Shown here piece by piece: positions 26,363-35,280 of a stretch of DNA of 64,000 nt. The translations under genes and the position numbers were made by a program. Every line of letters begins with the position of its first letter. Position 1 is the stretch's first letter. Below the pieces are notes generated by a model that made no database searches, was not told the DNA's origin, and saw nothing but the letters and a program-made list of their open reading frames with translations. The stretch lies in NCBI GenBank assembly GCA_964494505.1, contig CAZBRO010000022.1, positions 29,233 to 93,232 on the forward strand, read 5' to 3'. Source of the DNA: CAIYRG01 sp964494505. GTDB lineage: Bacteria; Pseudomonadota; Alphaproteobacteria; Micropepsales; Micropepsaceae.

Positions 26363-27313
26363 TTAGCGTCCGGCTTTCACCCTGGCCTCGATAGCATCCC
26401 AAATCAAAGCCGCGCCATCCGCGCCGCCGAAGCGTTTGAGTTCCTGAATGCCGGTCGGCGAGGTGACGTTGATCTCGGTGAGGTAATCCCCGATCACGTC
26501 GATGCCGGCGAAGATGAGCCCGCGCGCCTTCAGCTCGGGCCCGATGATCTCGCAAATCCGCCGATCGCGCGCGGATAGCTCCACCGGCTCGGCGCGCCCG
26601 CCCACATGCATGTTGGAGCGGGCTTCGCCTTCCGGCGGCACGCGGTTGATCCCGCCGATGGCAACGCCATCCACCAGAATGATGCGCTTGTCGCCCTGGC
26701 GCACTTCAGGGAGATAGCGCTGCACGACCACCGGCTCGCGATAGAATTGGGTGAACATTTCGAGCAGCGCGTTCAGGTTCTCGTCGCCCGGCTTCAGCCG
26801 GAACACGCCGGCCCCGCCATTGCCGTAAAGCGGCTTCAGCACGATGTCCTTGTACTCCGCGCGGAAAGCGCGAATCTCGTGCGCGTCCGAACTGATGAGA
26901 GTCGGCGGCATCACGCCCTTGAAGTTGGTGACGAACAATTTCTCCGGCGCGTTGCGGACATGGAATGGATCGTTCACCACGAGCGTTTTCGGATGGATGC
27001 GCTCGAGCATGTGGGTCGCGGTGATGTAGGCCATGTCGAACGGCGGATCCTGGCGCATCAGCACCACGTCGGCCTCGGTAAGGTCGTAGCCGAAAAATTC
27101 GCCGAGACTGAAATGGTTGCCCCGCTCGGCGCGAACGCTGAGCGCCCGCACGCGCGTGACCAGCGCGGTGTCGCGTAAGGATAGATCTTTCGGCCCGTAA
27201 TAGAGCAGCCTGTGCCCGCGGGCCTGTGCTTCCAGCGCTAGCGCAAATGTGGAATCGCCCCGGATGTCGATCCGCTCGATCGGGTCCATCTGGATCGCGA
27301 CGGTCAGCGTCAT
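26363..27313 (-). CDS. gshB: Glutathione synthetase
   Basis: 316 aa ATP-grasp enzyme joining gamma-glutamylcysteine and glycine. Visible are the N-terminal VAIQMDPIERIDIRGDSTF, the ATP loop KPLYGNGGAGVFRL, and the C-terminal INVTSPTGIQEL. It is full length. It follows the SirB1-like gene by 11 bases. Confidence 0.95.
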   Translation of the reverse strand: MTLTVAIQMDPIERIDIRGDSTFALALEAQARGHRLLYYGPKDLSLRDTALVTRVRALSVRAERGNHFSLGEFFGYDLTEADVVLMRQDPPFDMAYITATHMLERIHPKTLVVNDPFHVRNAPEKLFVTNFKGVMPPTLISSDAHEIRAFRAEYKDIVLKPLYGNGGAGVFRLKPGDENLNALLEMFTQFYREPVVVQRYLPEVRQGDKRIILVDGVAIGGINRVPPEGEARSNMHVGGRAEPVELSARDRRICEIIGPELKARGLIFAGIDVIGDYLTEINVTSPTGIQELKRFGGADGAALIWDAIEARVKAGR

Positions 27314-27324
27314 CGTGGGCGCCG

Positions 27325-28197
27325 TCAGTTGAGGCGGCGCTTCAGCGCGTGCAGCGCGAAGGCGGCTTCGTTGGAAATGTCCTCGCCCGGGCGCGCGAGC
27401 GTGAGGCAGGTCTCATAGGCGCCGCGAGCGGCCGAGAGCGAGCCCAGCGATTCCTGCGAATGCGCCAGATCCAGCCACAAAAGCGCGCGGCGCGGCGCGA
27501 TCAGCACCATGCGCTTCAGAAGCTCGATTGAGCGGCCCGTCTCGCGGCTCTTCACTGCGCGCGTCTTGATGTTGTTCAACAGGCGCAGCAGGACATCGGC
27601 ATCTGCAACCGGCGAAAGCGCGTCTGGCGGCTCCGACCCGCCCGGCTCAGGGACGAAGTGGGGCGCAAATCGCGGCGCGTCGATGTGCTCGCGCTCGACC
27701 AGCGCGCCGCCGTTGAACGGGTCGATCAACGCTTCGCTCCCCTTGACCGTCACCTTCAGCAGGAAATGGCCCGGCGATAAGAGGCCGCACGCCTCGACCC
27801 CTGCAGCGCGCGCGGCATGGACATAGAGAATGCCGAGCGCCACCGGCAGGCCGCGCCGGCGCTCGATCACGGTCATCATGTCGGCATTCTGAGGATCGTC
27901 GTAATTTTCGCGATCACCCTCATAGGCGTAGCGCCCCGAAATGACAGCGGCGAGCGCATCGGCCGCACCCTCCGCATGCCGCGCGAAGTGGCATTGGGCG
28001 CGCGCCACTTCGGCGAGTTCGGAAAGATGGGCGCGAAATTGGGCGAGCTTCTTTTCCGGATGATCGAGCGCGGCCAGCATCAGCGCTGCTTCGGCGAGAT
28101 CGTGCGGCCCCTCGCCCGCCTCGCCGAGACGACGCAAATAGTCCAGCGGGGCGGATTCGGCCGCAACGGCTTCAGCGGACAGCGCCATTCCCGTCAT
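27325..28197 (-). CDS. SirB1-family transglutaminase-like/TPR protein
   Basis: 290 aa. A transglutaminase-like core with DMMTVIERRRGLPVALGILYVHAARAAG and SPGHFLLKV is followed by TPR-like helices (SQESLGSLSAARGAYETCL). Its ATG overlaps the stop of the BON-domain gene as ATGA; a second ATG lies 9 bases in. The biochemical function of the SirB1 family is not settled. Confidence 0.85.
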   Translation of the reverse strand: MTGMALSAEAVAAESAPLDYLRRLGEAGEGPHDLAEAALMLAALDHPEKKLAQFRAHLSELAEVARAQCHFARHAEGAADALAAVISGRYAYEGDRENYDDPQNADMMTVIERRRGLPVALGILYVHAARAAGVEACGLLSPGHFLLKVTVKGSEALIDPFNGGALVEREHIDAPRFAPHFVPEPGGSEPPDALSPVADADVLLRLLNNIKTRAVKSRETGRSIELLKRMVLIAPRRALLWLDLAHSQESLGSLSAARGAYETCLTLARPGEDISNEAAFALHALKRRLN

Positions 28198-28829
28198 GGG
28201 TTGAGAACGGGCTGGTCGGAAACCGCCGGGAGGTTATAGCGGATCGGATCGTCCTTCAGCACGACATAGTTCTCCACCCGTCTCACGCCGTTGAGCTTCT
28301 GCGCGTGCGCAATCACCCGGTCAAGCTCCTCCTTATTTTGCGCGATACCCATGAGATAGACCACGCCATGCACCACATCGGTGGTGTAATTTACATCCTT
28401 GACGCCTTTGTCGGCGAGGAGGGCAGTGGCGAGCTCGGTGCGCATGATGAGGTCGGCGGGACCGTCGAGCCAGCCGGAGATATCGGAAACTTCGATGTCG
28501 TTATCCACCTTGCGTACGCCTTCGACGCTCCAGGCGACACGGCTTGCCGCCAGCCGGTTTTCGGGCACGTCCACCCGGCCGGTCAGCAGCACGCGGCCCT
28601 CCACCACAGTGGTGGCCACCCGGAGATAGAGCCCGGGCGATTCCTTCGCAAGGCGCGTGTCCAGCGTCGTCTTGATGCGGGCATCGTCGACCGCGTTCCC
28701 GATGGTGCGTTCCTGCCGCGCCGCGGATATTCCTGCGACTCCGGCTCCGGCCGCAACCAGCACACAACCCGACAGAAGAGGAACGAGCATCACGACAGCG
28801 CACCGAACCAGAACGCGAAACATCGGCAT
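28194..28829 (-). CDS. BON-domain lipoprotein
   Basis: 211 aa. A lipoprotein signal sequence ends at LLSGC, so it is likely anchored in the outer membrane. Two BON domains follow, residues about 50-120 (ARIKTTLDTRLAKE, VLLTGRVDVPE) and about 130-195 (MRTELATALLADKGVK, VVYLMGIAQNKEEL). It resembles the DolP/YraP type of envelope-integrity lipoproteins. Position next to yraN and rsmI agrees with that group. Confidence 0.88.
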   Translation of the reverse strand: MPMFRVLVRCAVVMLVPLLSGCVLVAAGAGVAGISAARQERTIGNAVDDARIKTTLDTRLAKESPGLYLRVATTVVEGRVLLTGRVDVPENRLAASRVAWSVEGVRKVDNDIEVSDISGWLDGPADLIMRTELATALLADKGVKDVNYTTDVVHGVVYLMGIAQNKEELDRVIAHAQKLNGVRRVENYVVLKDDPIRYNLPAVSDQPVLNP

Positions 28830-28842
28830 CCTTCACTCTCCT

Positions 28843-29220
28843 CTAATCCAAGGCATCGGGCCGCCAGGCGTCCTTGAGATGAAGCGGCCAACGCCCATGC
28901 GCCACCAGGATCGAATCGAATCGCACGCCTTTATGGCGCAAACCGGGCCGAGCGCCGACATAGAGCCTGGCCGCGTGGGCGATTCGCCGGCGTTGGCGCG
29001 GCGTCACCGATTCGGCCGCATCCGTCTCCCGTGACCGCGCCTTGACCTCCACGAAGCACAGGATGCCGCGGGGACTCAAGGCGATGAGATCCAATTCTCC
29101 GGCCCGCGTTTTCACGCGCCGTCCGATCACGCGGTAGAGTTTACAGGCGAGAAACAGGGCCGCAAGCGTTTCGCTTCTTCGGCCGTGGACTTCGGCTTTC
29201 CGGCGGCGTTCAAGCTTCAT
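28843..29220 (-). CDS. YraN/UPF0102 nuclease-fold protein
   Basis: 125 aa with a restriction-endonuclease-like core: GRRSETLAALFL, RVKTRAGELDLIAL and FVEVKAR carry the conserved Glu, Asp and ExK. The ATG at 29220 lies 11 bases inside the end of rsmI. The family function is unknown though it is often linked to rsmI, as here. Confidence 0.88.
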   Translation of the reverse strand: MKLERRRKAEVHGRRSETLAALFLACKLYRVIGRRVKTRAGELDLIALSPRGILCFVEVKARSRETDAAESVTPRQRRRIAHAARLYVGARPGLRHKGVRFDSILVAHGRWPLHLKDAWRPDALD

Positions 29221-30088
29221 CGGGGCCGGCCGATTTGAGCGCGAGCGCGCGCTCATAGACCGCGTGCCGGCTTGTTCCTGTGGCGTCGGCAATGAGGGCC
29301 GAAGCCGCCTTGACGGGCATGAACGGGAGCGCCTGCCTCAGCAGCGCATCGATGCGTGCCATATCGGGCGGCTCCTCCCGCGGGGGCGGACCGATGAGGA
29401 CCACGATCTCGCCTTTGGGCGGAGCCGCGGCATAGAGGTTCGCAATCTCCGGAAGCGTTCCCGACCGCACTTCCTCGTAAAGCTTGGTCAGTTCGCGCGC
29501 GACGGCTGCCTCGCGCGGGCCGAACAGGTCGGCCATATCGGCGAGAGATTGGGCGAGGCGCTGGGCGGACTCGAAAAATATCAGCGTTGCGGGGACGGTT
29601 TTGAGCTCTGCCAGGCGCGTGCGCCTCTCACCCGCTTTGGCCGGGAGAAAGCCGGCAAACAGAAAGCGGTCGCTTGGCAATCCGCTGGCCGTAAGGGCGG
29701 CGAGCACCGCGGATGCCCCTGGGACCGGAAAGACGGAAGATCCCTGTTCGCGCGCTTCCCGGACCAGCTTGTGGCCCGGATCGGAGATGAGCGGCGTACC
29801 GGCATCGCTGACGAGCGCGAGTTTCGCGCCCTCGCGCAGGCGGGCCAGCAATTTTGGACGCATCGCGTTCGCATTGTGGTCGTTATACACCAGCAGCGGC
29901 CGGCTGATGCCGTAGAGGGCCAGGAGTTTCGCCGTGACACGGGTGTCTTCCGCCACAATCGCATCGCAATGTTTAAGCACATTCAGCGCGCGCAAACTGA
30001 TGTCGGCGGCGTTGCCTATAGGTGTGGCGGTGACGTAAAGCCCGGATGCGGGCACGAAGGGTGCCGCTTTACCGGCGCTTTCGGCCAT
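29210..30088 (-). CDS. rsmI: 16S rRNA (cytidine1402-2'-O)-methyltransferase
   Basis: 292 aa from the ATG at 30088. It is a tetrapyrrole-methylase-fold enzyme modifying C1402 of 16S rRNA. Motifs are LYVTATPIGNAADISLRA, EDTRVTAKLL and LVSDAGTPLISDPG. The open frame extends further upstream to 30211 but that part would overlap the divergent lpoA-like gene and lacks homology. It heads the long leftward run. Confidence 0.93.
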   Translation of the reverse strand: MAESAGKAAPFVPASGLYVTATPIGNAADISLRALNVLKHCDAIVAEDTRVTAKLLALYGISRPLLVYNDHNANAMRPKLLARLREGAKLALVSDAGTPLISDPGHKLVREAREQGSSVFPVPGASAVLAALTASGLPSDRFLFAGFLPAKAGERRTRLAELKTVPATLIFFESAQRLAQSLADMADLFGPREAAVARELTKLYEEVRSGTLPEIANLYAAAPPKGEIVVLIGPPPREEPPDMARIDALLRQALPFMPVKAASALIADATGTSRHAVYERALALKSAGPDEA

Positions 30089-30174
30089 CCTAGGGTCGGA
30101 ATCGGATTCCGTGACGGGTGCGTCTTCGGAACCGGCCGATGGGCTCACGGGCCCCAGAAAGGAAGCAACCTGGA

Positions 30175-31512
30175 ATGGGTGTTTTCGCGACTTTTTCCGC
30201 AGACGCCCCAAATCCGGCTACTCCCTCAGAGCCCCGTTCGCGCCTGCCAAGGCGGTGGCGCGAATCGAAGGCCCCAAGAGTGTGCGCGATTGCGTTCTCG
30301 CTTGCGATAGGGGGCGTTCTCGCGGCCTGCCAGACGATGCCGGCGCCGATGGCGCCACCTCCACCGCCACCCATTCCGCCGATGCGGATGGTGATGGCGC
30401 CGCCGCCCCCGCCGCCGCCGCCACCAGGCCGGATGGAGCTGCCCAACTTCTACCGCCTGCGCAACACCCCGGCTGAGGCGGTGCCCGCGCGCGTGGCGTT
30501 GCTGCTTCCCTTCTCCGGCGGCACGCCGGAGACCCGTGCACTCGCGGAATCGCTCGAAAAAGCCGCCGAATTGGCGGTGCTCGATTCCAAGAACGGCGAC
30601 ATTCTGCTGATGCCGCGCGATGATGGCGGAACACCCCAGACCGCCGCCGCCGCCGCCACAAGGGCAATCGCGGACGGTGCGGAAATCATTATCGGGCCGT
30701 TATTTTCGCAGAACGTGGCGGCGGTGAGCCCCATTGCCCGCGCCGGCCACGTACCCGTGATCGGGCTTTCGAGTGACCGCTCGGTGGGCGGCAACGGCGT
30801 CTATCTCTTGAGCTTCCAGCCGGAAACGGAAGTAAACCGGATCGTCAGCTATGCGGTGCGCACCGGGCACACCAGTTTTTCAGGCCTCATCCCGAAGAGC
30901 GCTTATGGCGAGAAGGTGGTGGCCGCTTTCCGCGATTCGGTCATGCGCGCAGGGGCCCAGATTGCGGCAATCGAAAGCTTCGACGAGCAGCCGCAAGCCG
31001 TGACGGCTCCGGCCAAGGCTGCCGCCCAGGCGGGAGGCGATGCCATCCTGATTGCCGAGGGCGGCACGATGCTGCAGGCGCTGGGGCCCGCTCTTGCGCT
31101 CAACGGCGTGACGCCGCGCAGCGTGCAACTTTTGGGCACCGGCCTGTGGGATGACGTCTCGATCCTGCGTGAGCCGGTGCTGGCCCAAGGCTGGTTCGCG
31201 GCCCCGCCTCCCGACGCCTTCCGCAATTTTGCCGCTCATTACCGGCAGATCTACCAGGCTGCGGCGCCGCGCATCGCAACGCTTTCCTATGACGCGATTT
31301 CGCTGGTGGCGCTGCTGACGCAGGGACGGCCGGGCTTGCGCTTCACCGATGCGGCGCTGACCGATGCAAGCGGCTTTGCGGGCGTGGACGGCATTTTCCG
31401 CTTCCGCCGTGACGGTTCGGCCGAGCGGGGACTTGCGATCCTGCAGGTTGACCCCAACGGCTTTCGGGTGGTCGATCCGGCGCCGAAATCGTTCCCCCAA
31501 CCGGGATTTTAG
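30175..31512 (+). CDS. Penicillin-binding protein activator, LpoA-like lipoprotein
   Basis: 445 aa. The ATG at 30175 has AGGAAG about 9 bases upstream. A long basic N-terminus precedes the signal helix and the lipobox GVLAACQ. Two proline runs (about residues 57-65 and 72-81) form a flexible spacer. The rest is a periplasmic-binding-protein-like fold (ARVALLLPFSGGTPETRALA; EIIIGPLFSQNVAAVSPIA). LpoA proteins stimulate PBP1A from the outer membrane. The stop is interleaved with the hemW stop (TTAG). Confidence 0.83.
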   Translation: MGVFATFSADAPNPATPSEPRSRLPRRWRESKAPRVCAIAFSLAIGGVLAACQTMPAPMAPPPPPPIPPMRMVMAPPPPPPPPPGRMELPNFYRLRNTPAEAVPARVALLLPFSGGTPETRALAESLEKAAELAVLDSKNGDILLMPRDDGGTPQTAAAAATRAIADGAEIIIGPLFSQNVAAVSPIARAGHVPVIGLSSDRSVGGNGVYLLSFQPETEVNRIVSYAVRTGHTSFSGLIPKSAYGEKVVAAFRDSVMRAGAQIAAIESFDEQPQAVTAPAKAAAQAGGDAILIAEGGTMLQALGPALALNGVTPRSVQLLGTGLWDDVSILREPVLAQGWFAAPPPDAFRNFAAHYRQIYQAAAPRIATLSYDAISLVALLTQGRPGLRFTDAALTDASGFAGVDGIFRFRRDGSAERGLAILQVDPNGFRVVDPAPKSFPQPGF

Positions 31513-32666
31513 CCGGGCAAGGCTTCCAGTTCGGCGAGCTCGCGAATGAGGCTGTTCAGCACCAGCCGGCCACGCGGAGTTGCCGCGAGATGGTCCCCGT
31601 CGAGGGACGCAAGGTTCTCTCGGACCAGCGCCGCGATACGGCTGCCCGAGGGCGCCGTTCCCCACCGGGCGCGGTAGCCGGCCAGGTCCAGGCCTTCGCG
31701 CAATCTGAGCGCCATCAGCAAATGCTCGCGCGCAGCCTCGGCGGGAGCGATCTCCGTCAACGCGAGGCTGCTGCCTGTCTGCTCCAACAGATCGAGCCAT
31801 TTCTCCGGCAGGCGTTCGGCCTGAGTTGCCAAACGGCGTTCGGCAAGCGTCAGGCGACCGTGCGCACCGGGACCGACGCCCGCATAATCGCCGTAGCGCC
31901 AATAGGTCAAATTATGCCTGCTCTCCGCACCGGGCTTGGCATGGTTTGAGACCTCATAGGCCGGAAGCCCGGCGGCCTCGCATATCTCCTGAGTCGCTTC
32001 GAACAGGTCGGCCGCCAAATCCTCGTCGGGGATTCGGAGCTCTCCCCGGCGCAGCAGCGTGGCGTAGGCCGTACCTGGTTCGATAGTAAGTTGGTACACC
32101 GACAGGTGTTCGGTTCCAAATGAGAGCGCCTCTTTCAACTCCGCCGCCCATGCCGATACGGTCTGGCCGGGCCGGGCATAGATCAGATCGAAGCTCACCC
32201 TCTCGAAGATTCCCTGCGCGAGCCTAACGGCCGCCTTGGCCTCCTCCGCGCCATGCAGCCGGCCCAGCGCCTTCAGCGCCGCACCGTCGAGCGCCTGGAC
32301 ACCGACAGAGACGCGGTTGACCCCCGCCGCACGGTAATCGGCGAAGCGGCCTTGTTCGACGCTGTTCGGATTGGCTTCGAGGGTGATTTCGGCATCCGGA
32401 GCCACCCGCCACAGTCCCGCGATGGCATCGAGAACCGCCCCAACGGCTGCACCACGCATCAGCGACGGCGTGCCACCGCCAAAGAACACGCTTGTGACGT
32501 CCGGCCGCCCGCCACCCTGGAGCGCCGCCACCGCAGCCAACTCCCGCGCGATCCCACGAGCCCAGCGCCCGTCGTCATAGCGCTCCCGCACATGGGAATT
32601 GAAATCGCAATAGGGGCATTTCTTCGCGCAGAACGGCCAATGCACATAGATGCCGAACGCGCTCAT
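31509..32666 (-). CDS. hemW: HemW radical-SAM heme chaperone (coproporphyrinogen oxidase-like)
   Basis: 385 aa. IYVHWPFCAKKCPYCDFNSH gives the CX3CX2C radical-SAM motif, with the extra F/N pattern of HemW rather than HemN. FFGGGTPSLM and ITLEANPNSVE follow. The ATG at 32666 overlaps the rdgB stop as ATGA; the open frame upstream is antisense noise inside rdgB. HemW is regarded as a heme-transfer protein rather than a coproporphyrinogen oxidase. Confidence 0.93.
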   Translation of the reverse strand: MSAFGIYVHWPFCAKKCPYCDFNSHVRERYDDGRWARGIARELAAVAALQGGGRPDVTSVFFGGGTPSLMRGAAVGAVLDAIAGLWRVAPDAEITLEANPNSVEQGRFADYRAAGVNRVSVGVQALDGAALKALGRLHGAEEAKAAVRLAQGIFERVSFDLIYARPGQTVSAWAAELKEALSFGTEHLSVYQLTIEPGTAYATLLRRGELRIPDEDLAADLFEATQEICEAAGLPAYEVSNHAKPGAESRHNLTYWRYGDYAGVGPGAHGRLTLAERRLATQAERLPEKWLDLLEQTGSSLALTEIAPAEAAREHLLMALRLREGLDLAGYRARWGTAPSGSRIAALVRENLASLDGDHLAATPRGRLVLNSLIRELAELEALPG

Positions 32667-33277
32667 CGCGCCGTGCCCGAAAAGGCAGCCTTCACGAATT
32701 TCTCGAAGGCTCGCGCCCGATGCGACATGGCGTGCTTGGCCTCGGGCTCCATTTCGCCGAACGTAAGGCGGTATCCTTCCGGCACGAAAATGGGATCGTA
32801 GCCGAAACCTTTGCCGCCTCGCGGCGGAAAGGTCAGGGCCCCGAACACTCGGCCTTCGAAGATTTCCGTCTCGGCACCGGGTGCTGCCAGCGCCAGCGCG
32901 CAGACGAAATGAGCGCGGGTATCGGGCGTCCCTTTCGCCGCGAGTTCGTCTTCCACGCGCTTCATGGCAAGGCGAAAATCCTTTGCCGGGCCCGCCCACC
33001 GCGCGGAATAAATCCCAGGCGCCCCATCGAGTGCGGCAACACAGAGCCCCGAATCGTCTGACAGCGCCGGTAACCCGGCCACGTGGGAAGCCGCTTCGGC
33101 CTTCAATCGCGCATTGCCGGCAAAGCTCGATTCCGTTTCTTCCGGCTCGGCCAGACCAAGCTCGGCCGCGCCCAGCGTCCTGATGCCGAAGGGCGCGATC
33201 AGCGCGCGGATTTCCCTGACCTTGCCCGGATTGTGACTCGCCACCACCAGCGAATCGCCGGGCCGCAACGCGATCAC
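32663..33277 (-). CDS. rdgB: XTP/dITP pyrophosphatase
   Basis: 204 aa Ham1/RdgB enzyme removing non-canonical purine nucleotides. SHNPGKVREI near the N-terminus, SDDSGLCVAALDGAPGIYSARW and GKGFGYDPIFVPEG are intact. The GTG start at 33277 overlaps the rph stop (GTGA). Order rph-rdgB-hemW is a common alphaproteobacterial arrangement. Confidence 0.95.
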   Translation of the reverse strand: MIALRPGDSLVVASHNPGKVREIRALIAPFGIRTLGAAELGLAEPEETESSFAGNARLKAEAASHVAGLPALSDDSGLCVAALDGAPGIYSARWAGPAKDFRLAMKRVEDELAAKGTPDTRAHFVCALALAAPGAETEIFEGRVFGALTFPPRGGKGFGYDPIFVPEGYRLTFGEMEPEAKHAMSHRARAFEKFVKAAFSGTAR

Positions 33278-34008
33278 AGCTTCAGCGCCTGCTTCTGCAA
33301 GGCCACCAATTCGGTCGCGCCCTTTCGCGCAAGCCCGAGCAATTGGCCGAACTCCGCTTCGCTGAAGGGAACGCCTTCGGCCGTGCCCTGGATTTCGACA
33401 ATGCCGCCACCGCCTGTCAGCACGAAATTGGAATCGGTCCCGGCGGTCGAGTCCTCCGCATAATCGAGGTCGAGCACGGACGCCCCCTCGCAGATGCCGC
33501 AGGAGACGGCCGCGACGTGGTCCTTGATCGCGTGTTTCGCGATCAGCCTGGTCGCCGCCATGAAGCTGACGCACTGATAGAGCGCCACGAACCCGCCGGT
33601 GATCGATGCGGTGCGCGTGCCGCCATCGGCCTGGATGACATCGCAATCGATGATGATCTGCCGCTCGCCCAACAGCTCGAGTGCGGTCACTGCCCGAAGC
33701 GACCGCCCGATCAGCCGCTGGATCTCCTGCGTGCGTCCGCTTTGCTTGCCGGCGGCCGCTTCCCGCCGCATCCGCTCGTTCGTTGCGCGCGGCAGCATGC
33801 CGTATTCGGCCGTCACCCAGCCGCGGCCCGTACCGCGCAGGAATGGCGGCGCCTGATTTTCCAGGCTCGCCGTGACGAGCACATGGGTGTCCCCGAATTT
33901 GACCAGGCACGAGCCTTCGGCATGCTTCAGCACCCCAGGTTCCAGGCTGACTTTGCGCATTTCGTCGAAGCGGCGGCCGGAGGGGCGGCTGAAAGGGCCC
34001 GTTGTCAT
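33274..34008 (-). CDS. rph: Ribonuclease PH
   Basis: 244 aa phosphorolytic exoribonuclease trimming tRNA 3' ends. The N-terminal RPSGRRFDEMR, GRGWVTAEYGMLPRAT and IDCDVIQADGGTRTASITG are characteristic. It is divergent from hrcA, with a 10-bp inverted repeat in the shared intergenic space. Confidence 0.96.
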   Translation of the reverse strand: MTTGPFSRPSGRRFDEMRKVSLEPGVLKHAEGSCLVKFGDTHVLVTASLENQAPPFLRGTGRGWVTAEYGMLPRATNERMRREAAAGKQSGRTQEIQRLIGRSLRAVTALELLGERQIIIDCDVIQADGGTRTASITGGFVALYQCVSFMAATRLIAKHAIKDHVAAVSCGICEGASVLDLDYAEDSTAGTDSNFVLTGGGGIVEIQGTAEGVPFSEAEFGQLLGLARKGATELVALQKQALKL

Positions 34009-34041
34009 CTGAACCTGCTCGTCTCTTGAACTTGGGTGTCG

Positions 34042-34091
34042 CGGCCTTTACCTAGCGGCCGTGGCTTCCGGGCGCAAACGCGTAAAGGCCG
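34042..34091. promoter_or_regulatory. Inverted repeat between rph and hrcA
   Basis: CGGCCTTTAC (34042-34051) and GTAAAGGCCG (34082-34091) are perfect 10-bp arms separated by 30 bases, inside the divergent promoter region. The sequence does not match CIRCE, the usual HrcA operator. It could be an operator for another regulator, or an RNA hairpin. The role is unknown. Confidence 0.5.
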
Positions 34092-34121
34092 GCGCAGCCC
34101 TGCGGCAAGGAAGAAATAGGG

Positions 34122-35246
34122 TTGAAGCAGCAAGAATTTAGTTCCCCTCCTCCGATGGAAGCGAGACCCGCGAAAACCATGGCCGGCGACCTTTTGACAA
34201 GCGAACTGGGCAGCCGTCCGCGCGAGGTGTTCCGGCATCTGGTCGAGGCATACCTCTCGACCGGTGAGCCGGTGGGCTCGCGCACGCTGTCGCAGCGCCT
34301 GCCGCTGTCGCTCTCGCCCGCTTCTATCCGCAACGTCATGGCCGATCTGGAATCCATGGGGCTGCTCTATGCGCCTCATACGAGCGCTGGCCGTGTGCCG
34401 ACGGAACGGGGCTTGCGCCTGTTCGTCGACGGCATGATGCAGGTGGGCGACCTGACCAGCGACGAGCGCGCTTCCATCGAGGAACGCATCGCCTCCTCCG
34501 GCCGCCCGCTGGAGGACGTTCTCGGCCAGGCCGCGAGCCTGCTCTCGGGCCTCTCGCGCTGCGCCGGCCTTCTGGTCGCGGCCAAGCAGGAAGTGGCGCT
34601 GAAGCATGTCGAGTTCGTCGCGGTCAGCCCGGGCAAGGCGCTGGCGGTCCTTGTCGGCGTAGACGGCAGCGTGGAGAACCGCCTGATCGACGTGCCGCTG
34701 GGGCTTTTGCCCTCCTCGCTGACGGAAGCCGGCAATTACCTCTCGGCCAAGCTCCAAGGGCGTACCCTCGATGCGGCACGGGCCGAAATCCTGAAGGAGA
34801 TCGAGGAGGAGCGCGCCGAGCTGGATGCCCTCACCGTCCGCATCGTGGCCGAAGGGCTCGCCACGCTGTCGGCGCGCCCCCATGAGGGATCGTCGGCCAG
34901 CGATAAGATCCTGATCGTGCGCGGCGCCTCCAAACTGCTGGAAGACGTAGAGGTCCAGACCGATCTCGCGCGGCTGCGCACTTTGTTCGACGATATCGAG
35001 CGCAAGAACGACCTGATCGCGCTCCTCGAACTTGCCCGCCAAGGCGAAGGTGTCCATATCTTCATCGGATCGGAGAATAAATTGTTCTCGCTTTCGGGTT
35101 CCTCCATCGTCGCCGCCCCCTATGCCGACGCCAAAGGCAAGGTGGTGGGAGTCGTCGGGGTTATCGGTCCGACCAGACTGAATTATGCCCGCATCATTCC
35201 CATGGTCGATTATACCGCACGCGTGGTCGGCCGCCTCTTGGCTTAG
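34122..35246 (+). CDS. hrcA: Heat-inducible transcription repressor HrcA
   Basis: 374 aa. The N-terminal winged helix (REVFRHLVEAYLSTGEPVGSRTL; SPASIRNVMADLESMGLLYAPHTSAGRVPTE, read as two parts) is followed by the GAF-like middle domain. The TTG at 34122 has AAGGAAG 8 bases upstream; ATGs at 34155 and 34179 lack such a site. It normally represses groESL/dnaK through CIRCE elements; none was seen here. grpE follows 34 bases downstream. Confidence 0.93.
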   Translation: MKQQEFSSPPPMEARPAKTMAGDLLTSELGSRPREVFRHLVEAYLSTGEPVGSRTLSQRLPLSLSPASIRNVMADLESMGLLYAPHTSAGRVPTERGLRLFVDGMMQVGDLTSDERASIEERIASSGRPLEDVLGQAASLLSGLSRCAGLLVAAKQEVALKHVEFVAVSPGKALAVLVGVDGSVENRLIDVPLGLLPSSLTEAGNYLSAKLQGRTLDAARAEILKEIEEERAELDALTVRIVAEGLATLSARPHEGSSASDKILIVRGASKLLEDVEVQTDLARLRTLFDDIERKNDLIALLELARQGEGVHIFIGSENKLFSLSGSSIVAAPYADAKGKVVGVVGVIGPTRLNYARIIPMVDYTARVVGRLLA

Positions 35247-35280
35247 ACCTCCGCGCGGGTTGCGCGTTTCAAGGAGACTC

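Noticed and set aside
30350..30430. Proline-coding CCGCC-type repeats in the lpoA-like gene, considered as a phase-variable tract
   Set aside because: The repeats are imperfect and of mixed codons, as expected for an ordinary Pro-rich linker.
34009..34121. CIRCE operator for HrcA
   Set aside because: No TTAGCACTC-N9-GAGTGCTAA-like sequence was found; only an unrelated inverted repeat is present.
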